A DNA stretch of 7,621 bases, taken from the NCBI GenBank assembly GCA_938045435.1, contig CALIBA010000277.1:1-7621 (forward strand), given 5' to 3'. Shown here piece by piece: positions 1 to 5,481 of the stretch (position 1 is its first letter; each line of letters opens with the position of its first letter). The position numbers were made by a program, and so were the translations under genes. This DNA is from an uncultured Selenomonas sp. GTDB lineage: Bacteria; Bacillota; Negativicutes; Selenomonadales; Selenomonadaceae. The notes under the pieces are model-generated. The model made no database searches and was not told the origin of the DNA. It saw only the letters and a program-made list of their open reading frames with translations.

Positions 1-300
1 TGCAGCATTCGGTGTATTCGCCTTTGCACCGGTCGCGGGCGCGTTCTTGTCGAGCTGATTTGCGCTCTTGGAGGGAGCGTAGCCCTCGCCGTTGCCGGAG
101 ACGGATTTGCTCTGGCTGCCGCTCTGGGTGCTCGGCGCTGCCTTCGGTGCAGGTGCCGCCTTCGGCGCGATGCGCGCGCCGCCCTTTGCCGCCTCGGCCT
201 GTGCACCGAGCGTGCTCTGCACGGCGTTCGGGACGATGATGGGTGCGGTAAGGGTCAGCGAGCCGACCATTGCCGCAGCGATGAGTTTCTTCAGTTTCAT
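1..300 (-). CDS. Secreted Ala/Pro/Lys-rich protein, N-terminal part (3' end outside window)
   Basis: An open frame of 100 codons begins at the ATG at 300-298 and runs off the left edge without a stop. The start is supported by a good ribosome binding site (AAAGGAGAA, 315-307) ending 6 bases before the ATG. The protein opens MKLKK and a hydrophobic stretch (about residues 6-24), then Ala-rich residues ending in AQA/AEA (33-37), a plausible signal peptidase I site. There is no lipobox cysteine, so export as a free or wall-associated protein is likelier than a lipoprotein. The rest (38-100) is low-complexity, rich in Ala, Pro, Lys, Ser, Gly and Asn, with a short near-tandem repeat (APKAAP, residues 45-50 and 51-56), and looks disordered. 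Codons favour G/C at third positions. I do not recognise the family, and any folded domain lies outside the window. It is a separate unit from the cyd operon, 188 bases beyond its last gene. Confidence 0.75.
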   Translation of the reverse strand, partial: MKLKKLIAAAMVGSLTLTAPIIVPNAVQSTLGAQAEAAKGGARIAPKAAPAPKAAPSTQSGSQSKSVSGNGEGYAPSKSANQLDKNAPATGAKANTPNAA

Positions 301-306
301 TCGATA

Positions 307-315
307 TTCTCCTTT
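307..315 (-). promoter_or_regulatory. Ribosome binding site of the secreted-protein gene
   Basis: On the minus strand AAAGGAGAA lies 6 bases before the ATG at 300-298. It fixes the start of an open frame that would otherwise be easy to overlook because it has no stop inside the window. Confidence 0.75.
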
Positions 316-324
316 ATCTATCAT

Positions 325-351
325 TCGATACGGGGATAGCCCCGGTATTCG
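325..351 (-). promoter_or_regulatory. Hairpin / imperfect palindrome upstream of the secreted-protein gene
   Basis: Read on the minus strand, CGAATACCGGGG and CCCCGTATCG flank a CTAT loop. They form about 10 base pairs, with one bulged C and one bulged A on the 5' arm. The structure ends about 10 bases before the ribosome binding site at 315-307. It could be a 5'-leader stem-loop affecting translation or mRNA stability, or the palindrome could be a DNA operator. No T-run follows it, so it is not an intrinsic terminator. The structure is seen; the role is inference. Confidence 0.4.
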
Positions 352-488
352 TAACCGAATTGAAAAACGCAAATTAATACCTTGACGAGCGGTGCTCCGT
401 AGCAAACCCTAGTGGAGCAAGCACATGACCGCTTGCGCAGCAATGCGTTTGCGTAATGTGGATATGCCGTGACATTTGCTGTAGAGCC

Positions 489-1205
489 TCATATATCCCA
501 ATGCAGCTGTGCGGGATTCGGGGTGGCACGGTCAACTTCACGCAGGATCCATGCGGCATTTTCATGTGTTGCCGCAAAGGCATCTGCGAGCGGCTGCTTG
601 TATGCGGGAGGAATTTCCATTGCGTGCAGCGCCATGTGCATATAGTCCTTTGCGATGAGAGGGATGCCGCGCGCGGCGGCGAGATGTGCTTTGAAACGGT
701 ATCCGTAGTAGAGATAGCTGTTGTGTGGCACAGCATCCTCCAGTCCTGCGAAGGCATCAATGCGCTCGTTTACTTCTGCTTCTGCTTCTTTTGTCATATG
801 CATCTTGTGCATGAGGTTCCAGCGGTCTGCCCAGAGTTCGCCGCGGAGGATATATTTATATAGGAAATCTGTCGATTCGGCACATTCAATCGCCATGTTG
901 ATATGCTCAAGTGCTGTTTCTTGTGTATCTTCGCGTTCTCTTTCAAGTGCACTGAGCGCTTGCAGAGCATAGACTTTTTCCTCCACATCCTGTGCATATT
1001 CTTCGTTGGGCTGGGCCTCTATGACGCTTTGAAAGAGTTCGAGGGATTCTGCGCGGTGGGCGGGGAGCTGTGCGAGAAAGTGTGCGAGACGTGCACGTGC
1101 ATGCCAGTCGTCTTTGCCGCCTGCAAAGAGGTCGTGGGGAGGTGCCGCCTCTTTAAGATGGTGCAGGACAATATGGACGAGTTTATGAAATGTTTCATGT
1201 GTCAT
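489..1205 (-). CDS. TPR-like helical protein, last gene of the cyd operon
   Basis: The 238-residue protein starts MTHETFHKL. Its ATG (1205-1203) overlaps the TGA of cydC in an ATGA, and AGGTGA (1218-1213) lies 7 bases upstream. A longer frame reaching back to 1301 is just cydC sequence read in another frame. There is no signal peptide or membrane segment, so it should be cytoplasmic. It is predicted all-helical: two helix-pair units around residues 34-67 and 73-112, and further amphipathic helices (136-155, 163-197, 201-225), resemble tetratricopeptide repeats, though no unit matches the consensus cleanly. It is His-rich (18 His) and has a Met/His cluster, MHKMHM (132-137), with a single Cys (108). 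The overlap argues for production together with CydDC, hence a possible role in oxidase assembly, heme or thiol handling, or only a regulatory linkage. I do not recognise a named family. Confidence 0.8.
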   Translation of the reverse strand: MTHETFHKLVHIVLHHLKEAAPPHDLFAGGKDDWHARARLAHFLAQLPAHRAESLELFQSVIEAQPNEEYAQDVEEKVYALQALSALEREREDTQETALEHINMAIECAESTDFLYKYILRGELWADRWNLMHKMHMTKEAEAEVNERIDAFAGLEDAVPHNSYLYYGYRFKAHLAAARGIPLIAKDYMHMALHAMEIPPAYKQPLADAFAATHENAAWILREVDRATPNPAQLHWDI

Positions 1206-2821
1206 AATTCTATCACCTGTTTCATCTGGCTGAGCAGCGGGAGATCGTGCGTGATAACGATCAGTGTGCGCCCTTTTGCATCCAGTGCTGCAAGGATACA
1301 TTCAATCAGCCGTGCAGCGCGTACAGCGTCCAGTCCTGCTGTTGGTTCGTCGAGGAGCAGGATCGGGGCATTGGATGCGAGTGCAAGGGCTGTAAGGAGG
1401 CGGCTGCGCTGCCCGCCTGAGAGGTGAGAGGCATTTGCACCAAGCGGCTCATCCAGCTCCGCAGGCAGTGCCTTGATGACATCGGCAAGCTGCGCTGTGT
1501 CAAGAGCCTCCCATATCTCTGCCTCAGAGATGGTGCCATGGAGGCGGAGGAAATTCTCACGCACGGATGCGCTGAAGAGATAGCTGCCTTGCAGGGATGC
1601 GCCAAAGAGGGCGCGCGTATCTGTGGGGGAATATGCAGTATGAGTGTTCCCGCAATAGCGCAGAATACCGTCATCAACCTCCCACAGCCGCAGGAGAAGA
1701 CTTGCCAATGTGGTTTTGCCGGCACCGCTCTCTCCGATGATGGCAGTATGTTCTCCTCGGTGGATGCAAAGCGAGAGATTGTGCAGGATGGGAATGTCCT
1801 TTTGATAGCCGAATGAGATATGGTCTGCCTGTATAAGGGGAACCTCATCGGCACAGATGCTCTGCGCGGCAGTACCCTCTGTTATGACAGGCGGGTGCTC
1901 TATCATGATATGGCGGCCGGCTCGCAGTGCCTCTGTTAAGCCAAGAAGTGCTGTGGGCAGCGGGCGATATTCGGAAAGGACTGCCTCTAATACGAGCACC
2001 CAGACAGCATACTGAACGCCGGTCAGTGCACCGTGCATGACATGGGGAATCAAAAGCAGGATGAGCAGTACCCATCCTGTGATGCGCAGCAGATCAAGGA
2101 GTGTAAAGAACCGGTCACGTCGGCTGTGACGGCATCCCTGCTCGTATTGGAATGCCTCGGCTGAGGCCGATAGGATATGTTTTGCTTGGGAGATGGTTCC
2201 TGCAGCATGAAGTTCTGTACGCCCCTCTGTGAGATCCAGCAGAGATTCGCGGTATGCGGCGCTTTCTGTGCGCAGCTCCTGCTCTTGCAGGAGTAGAGGG
2301 GGCAATGTGAGATGGAGAACATAAAGGAGTGCGACAACACATGCGCCCAAAGGGCTCAGCGTCAATAGTGCTGCACAGGTAAAGGCTGTGAGCAGTCCTG
2401 CGATGAGTGGCTGCGGTGCAGTGCGTAAATAGAAGTCGCGTAGTGTATCGCAGCCTGTGAGGAGATCGTGCAGGAAGGCGCCCTCATGGATATTTCCTGC
2501 ACGCAGCGGGATCTCCTGAACCGCACGTTGGTAGGTTGCCTGCTGCAGCTCCTCATAGCAGGAAAAGGCGAGGCGATGAGACAGGAGCCGATCGAGGTAA
2601 CGAAAGACGGCCCGCCCAATGCCGCATGCGCGAACGCCTGTGACGCCAAGAGTGAGCGCTGAGAGTGGCGGCTGTAATGCGGCACTTGCAATGATCCACG
2701 CGGCTGCGCCAATGAGTGCAATACCGGAAGCAACAGCGAGGATTCCGGCGAGCAGTGCAGGAGCTGCCTTGCTTGGTGCTGCAAGGGTGAGGAGACGACA
2801 GAGTACCTGCTGTGATCTCAT
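1202..2821 (-). CDS. cydC: CydC subunit of the CydDC ABC exporter
   Basis: This 539-residue protein is a fused membrane/ATPase half-transporter that pairs with CydD. In E. coli CydDC is needed to mature cytochrome bd and has been linked to glutathione/cysteine export and heme. The N-terminal half has hydrophobic segments near 20-50, 135-175, 245-262 and 268-285; an Ala-rich first segment, GVRACGIGRAVFRYLDRLLSH (60-82, in part) and EGAFLHDLLTG are typical of CydC. The nucleotide-binding domain has Walker A GESGAGKTT (363-371), Q-loop Gln411, signature LSGGQ (467-471), Walker B ILLLDE (487-492), TAGLD (494-498) and the switch His525, so it looks ATPase-competent. The ATG overlaps the TGA of cydD (ATGA). 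A near-perfect Shine-Dalgarno, AGGAGGTGA (2833-2825), supports the start and would allow strong independent initiation. The 3' end overlaps the next gene by 4 bases. Confidence 0.93.
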   Translation of the reverse strand: MRSQQVLCRLLTLAAPSKAAPALLAGILAVASGIALIGAAAWIIASAALQPPLSALTLGVTGVRACGIGRAVFRYLDRLLSHRLAFSCYEELQQATYQRAVQEIPLRAGNIHEGAFLHDLLTGCDTLRDFYLRTAPQPLIAGLLTAFTCAALLTLSPLGACVVALLYVLHLTLPPLLLQEQELRTESAAYRESLLDLTEGRTELHAAGTISQAKHILSASAEAFQYEQGCRHSRRDRFFTLLDLLRITGWVLLILLLIPHVMHGALTGVQYAVWVLVLEAVLSEYRPLPTALLGLTEALRAGRHIMIEHPPVITEGTAAQSICADEVPLIQADHISFGYQKDIPILHNLSLCIHRGEHTAIIGESGAGKTTLASLLLRLWEVDDGILRYCGNTHTAYSPTDTRALFGASLQGSYLFSASVRENFLRLHGTISEAEIWEALDTAQLADVIKALPAELDEPLGANASHLSGGQRSRLLTALALASNAPILLLDEPTAGLDAVRAARLIECILAALDAKGRTLIVITHDLPLLSQMKQVIEL

Positions 2822-4455
2822 AGGTCACCTCCTAGTGCAATGACATGGTCGGCCCATGCGCTGACTGCCGGGCGATGTGATGTTAGAATCAGTGTTCGGC
2901 GGTGGGCGAATGTGCGCAGCCCTTCCAGTACGTGTGATTCTGTTTCACCATCAAGCCCTGCTGTGACTTCATCCAACAGGACAATGGGGCGCGCTTGAAA
3001 GAATGCGCGGGCAAGTCCCAGGCGGTGTCGCTCTCCCGCAGAAAGAGGGTGTCCGCCCGCCCCGAGCAGCGTATCAAGACCGCTCGGCAGAGTGCGCAGA
3101 AAGTCACCGAGTGCAGACAATTCAAGCGCTTGGACGATGTCGCGTTCTGCAGCCTCTGTCTGCCATAGGCTGATATTATCTCTCAGTGTCGCGCCGAATA
3201 TATGTGGTTCCTGCGGTACATAGCTGATAAGAGCTTGGCGTGTCTCTTCCGAAAGACGAGCAAGATCGAATGCGTTTCCTGCGCCTGCACCATCTGCTAG
3301 GTGAATCACGCCCTCTGCTGGAGAGAGCTGGCCCGCGAGCAGGAGGAGCAGTGTGGATTTTCCGCTGCCGCTCGCTCCGGTCAGTACGGTCGATTTTCCT
3401 GCGGGAAATTTCAGTGAAAGATCTGTCAAGACGAATTCTTTCGTGAGAGGGTAGCGGTAGGATAAATGTTCTGTACGCACCTCAGGCGGTGTTAGAATGC
3501 GGTCGCGCGCCCCATATGACGGTGTTGGAATGTCAAGATAGGGCAGGAGTGCCTCCTCTGCAGTTTTTGCCTCCATGGCAGCGTGAAATGCGATACCGCC
3601 CTCGCGCAGCGGTTGATAGAACTGTGGCGCGAGAATGAGGACAAAGAATGCTGCTCTAAAGTCAAGCAGCCCGTCCAGGAGACGAAGACCGATGGAAACT
3701 GCAATCAGTGCAATAGAAAGCGTTGTGATAAGTTCTAGGGCAAATGATGAAACAAAGGCCAGACGCAGTACAGACATCGAAGCTTCAGCAAAGGAGCGGC
3801 TCATACACCGCAAATGTGCGCCCGCATCCCCTGTGCGCCGAAAGATCTTCAGCGTCATTGCGGCGCGCACCAATTCACCGAATCCCTCTGTCAAAGCACC
3901 CATCTTGTCCCACTGGCGCTCGCTGGCGCGCCGTGTTGCCCGTCCGATGAGGTAGAGCAGGAACGGCGCTATTGGCAGTGTTGCGAGAAAGAGCAGCGCT
4001 GAAAGCGGATCAACCACAGCAGAGACCACAAGGATCAGCGGGATGAGTACAATGCCTGCAATCATTGTTGGCAATACGGTATGAAAATACTGGTCAAGCG
4101 CATCAACACGTTCTAATGCAAGGGTCAGCGTGCCAGCTGCCCGCTGCTTTGCGGTGAGCAGAGACGCATGCAGTGCCTTTCGGCAGGAAAGGCGTGCGAT
4201 ATGAGAGAGCTGCCGTTCGATGCGTCCTTTGGGAAGGCGCAGGAGCGCCATAGACAGGGTGCATAAAAACAGCATCAGAAGCTCTGATGCTGTTTCGCGC
4301 AGCCCACCTCCATGCATGAATACAATATCCACAATGGAGGCGGTTTTCCATGCGGCGATGATGATGAGTATGCCGTGCAGCAACTCAATCGCCGCACGCA
4401 TGAAAACCATATGTCTTTGTATTTGAAGTGTATGCAGGAGAATGCGTTTTTTCAT
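2818..4455 (-). CDS. cydD: CydD subunit of the CydDC ABC exporter
   Basis: This 545-residue half-transporter is the partner of CydC in maturing cytochrome bd. The membrane half has hydrophobic segments near 19-40, 57-73, 128-171, 233-260 and 266-282, and family-typical stretches such as AWKTASIVDIVF, ASERQWDKMGALTEGF, LEL.TTLSIALIAV and LAPQFYQPLR. The ATPase domain has Walker A GASGSGKST (360-368), Gln415, a divergent signature LSAGE (471-475) instead of LSGGQ, Walker B IVLLDE (491-496) followed by Val where Pro is usual, and His527. The start is ambiguous: GTG (4458-4456) directly precedes ATG (4455-4453). I prefer the ATG, giving MKKR. It begins 9 bases after the cydB stop and has no good Shine-Dalgarno, only a poor GATGAG-like stretch, so translation probably depends on ribosomes finishing cydB. 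Codons 54-64 encode a terminator-like hairpin, described separately. The stop overlaps the cydC start. Confidence 0.93.
   Translation of the reverse strand: MKKRILLHTLQIQRHMVFMRAAIELLHGILIIIAAWKTASIVDIVFMHGGGLRETASELLMLFLCTLSMALLRLPKGRIERQLSHIARLSCRKALHASLLTAKQRAAGTLTLALERVDALDQYFHTVLPTMIAGIVLIPLILVVSAVVDPLSALLFLATLPIAPFLLYLIGRATRRASERQWDKMGALTEGFGELVRAAMTLKIFRRTGDAGAHLRCMSRSFAEASMSVLRLAFVSSFALELITTLSIALIAVSIGLRLLDGLLDFRAAFFVLILAPQFYQPLREGGIAFHAAMEAKTAEEALLPYLDIPTPSYGARDRILTPPEVRTEHLSYRYPLTKEFVLTDLSLKFPAGKSTVLTGASGSGKSTLLLLLAGQLSPAEGVIHLADGAGAGNAFDLARLSEETRQALISYVPQEPHIFGATLRDNISLWQTEAAERDIVQALELSALGDFLRTLPSGLDTLLGAGGHPLSAGERHRLGLARAFFQARPIVLLDEVTAGLDGETESHVLEGLRTFAHRRTLILTSHRPAVSAWADHVIALGGDL
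2825..2833 (-). promoter_or_regulatory. Strong ribosome binding site of cydC
   Basis: On the minus strand AGGAGGTGA, close to full complementarity with the 16S rRNA tail, lies inside the last codons of cydD just before the cydC ATG at 2821-2819. It decides the start and contrasts with the very weak site of cydD. Confidence 0.8.
4263..4295 (-). terminator. Terminator-like hairpin inside the 5' part of cydD (possible attenuator)
   Basis: On the minus strand, AAACAGCATCAGA (4295-4283) and TCTGATGCTGTTT (4279-4267) form a perfect 13-bp stem with a 3-base loop. The T-run TTTTT (4269-4265) overlaps the stem base and is followed by ATG. This is the shape of an intrinsic terminator oriented with the operon, yet it lies in frame within cydD, encoding ETASELLMLFL, about 160 bases after the start codon. 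Translating ribosomes would normally mask such a hairpin. If cydD translation is inefficient, transcription could stop here and reduce CydDC relative to CydAB. The stem and T-run are seen; termination activity is inferred. The stem is only moderately GC-rich, so it may be leaky or inactive. Confidence 0.45.
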
Positions 4456-4464
4456 CACGGCTCA

Positions 4465-5481
4465 TCAATACGCATGATGTCCCGTATCATCCGGGGAAAT
4501 GCGTTTGCGGAAAATATAATATGTCCAGATCTGGTAAGCGAGAACGACGGGGACAAGGAGAGCAGCCGCAATCGTCATAATGGAGAGCGTATACTCTGTA
4601 GATGCGGCATTTCGGATCGTCAAGCTCCAACCGGGATTGAGGCTTGATACCATGAGACGCGGAAATAGCCCTGCGAAGAATCCGACTGTTGTGCCTACGA
4701 TGGCAAGCCCACCGAGAATGAACGCGCCTTTGTGTGCACGCTGATACATTGCAGCAAGCCCGCCGACAAAAAGCACGGCTGAGATGACGAGTGCACCAGC
4801 TGCGACAGGACTTGCATAGAGATCTGTTTCAACATAGGTGAGGATCATGCAGGTCACATAGAGAAGGGCTGCGGCAGCACCGAACTTCAGTCCGAATATC
4901 CGCGCACGTGAGAGGAGATAGGGATCTGTGAGACGCAGTGTGAGAAAAGATGCTCCATGGAAGGCAAAAACGCATAGGAAAGCTGCGCCGCCGACCACAG
5001 TGTAGGGGGTCAGAAGATCGGCAAAACTGCCTTGGTAGACCATGTTAGCACCGATGGGAAGCCCTGCAATCAGATTCGTGACAACGACGCCCCAGAGGAA
5101 TGCAGGAATCACACTGCCAAAGGTGATGACATTTGACCAAGTGCGCTGCCACTTTTCATCTGTGCGCTGATGGCGGAATTCAAATGCAACAGCGCGCAGA
5201 ATGAGCGCAACAAGCATGAGGAACAGCGCGATGTAGAAAGTGCTGAACAGCGTTGCATAGACATGTGGAAAGGCAGCGAACATTGCGCCACCCGCCGTAA
5301 TCATCCAGACTTCGTTGCCGTCCCAGACAGGGCCAATGGTGCGGATCAGCTGACTGCGATCCTTCTCATCATTTGAGAGGAACTGGAGGAGCATACCGAC
5401 ACCATAATCAAACCCCTCCAGGAAGAAAAATCCTGTAAAGAGAACGACGATCAGCACAAACCAGAGAACATTGTAATCCAT
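4465..5481 (-). CDS. cydB: Cytochrome bd ubiquinol/menaquinol oxidase subunit II
   Basis: This 338-residue, multi-spanning membrane protein is the structural partner of CydA in the cytochrome bd quinol:oxygen oxidoreductase. The N-terminus contains EGFDYGVGML (22-31) and GPVWDGNEVWMITAGGAMFAAFP (50-72, in part). The Asp residues at 25 and 54 match the conserved acidic residues of the family (Asp29 and Asp58 in E. coli by my recollection). The C-terminal helix region, from TEYTLSIMTIAAALL to IFRKRI, also matches. The length is close to the Bacillus form and about 40 residues shorter than the E. coli one. About eight or nine hydrophobic helices are visible. The ATG shares its A with the last base of the cydA TAA (TAATG), and AAGGAGG (5497-5491) lies 9 bases upstream, so CydA and CydB should be made in similar amounts. 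No small CydX-type frame follows. Confidence 0.96.
   Translation of the reverse strand: MDYNVLWFVLIVVLFTGFFFLEGFDYGVGMLLQFLSNDEKDRSQLIRTIGPVWDGNEVWMITAGGAMFAAFPHVYATLFSTFYIALFLMLVALILRAVAFEFRHQRTDEKWQRTWSNVITFGSVIPAFLWGVVVTNLIAGLPIGANMVYQGSFADLLTPYTVVGGAAFLCVFAFHGASFLTLRLTDPYLLSRARIFGLKFGAAAALLYVTCMILTYVETDLYASPVAAGALVISAVLFVGGLAAMYQRAHKGAFILGGLAIVGTTVGFFAGLFPRLMVSSLNPGWSLTIRNAASTEYTLSIMTIAAALLVPVVLAYQIWTYYIFRKRISPDDTGHHAY

Larger units (their letters stand above)
297..354. repeat. Short direct repeats phased at 24 bases
   Basis: On the plus strand TCATTCGATA occurs exactly at 297-306 and again at 321-330. A weaker third copy (TATTCGTAA, 346-354) lies a further 24 bases on. The first copy overlaps the start codon of the secreted-protein gene. 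Regular spacing of slightly over two helical turns could mean binding on one DNA face, but the units are short and the third copy is degenerate. Confidence 0.3.
301..488. other. Gene-free spacer between the cyd operon and the secreted-protein gene
   Basis: No supportable coding frame lies here. It contains the leader elements of the secreted-protein gene and, at 389-436, overlapping inverted repeats: TGCTCC (393-398) with GGAGCA (414-419), enclosing TAG/CTA; GCGGT (389-393) with ACCGC (428-432); and GCAAGC (417-422) with GCTTGC (431-436). These are alternative pairings and none is followed by a T-run on the minus strand. I see no clear intrinsic terminator for the cyd operon and no convincing -35/-10 pair for the next gene, although both should be in this stretch if the two are separate units. 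Confidence 0.55.

Noticed and set aside
456..863. Plus-strand open frame of 135 codons
   Set aside because: It lies antisense to the TPR-like gene, is Cys/Arg/Val-rich without recognisable motifs, and has no ribosome binding site. The minus-strand gene has a clear start and operon context.
1125..1155. Inverted repeat AAAGAGG/CCTCTTT in the TPR-like gene
   Set aside because: The loop is long, there is no T-run on the minus strand, and a match of this size is expected by chance in a window this long.
1206..1301. N-terminal extension of the TPR-like protein to 1301
   Set aside because: The stretch is the end of cydC read in another frame; the ATG at 1205 with AGGTGA and the ATGA overlap is far better.
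903..1427. Plus-strand open frame of 174 codons
   Set aside because: It is antisense across the cydC/TPR-gene junction, with no family resemblance. The opposite strand is fully explained.
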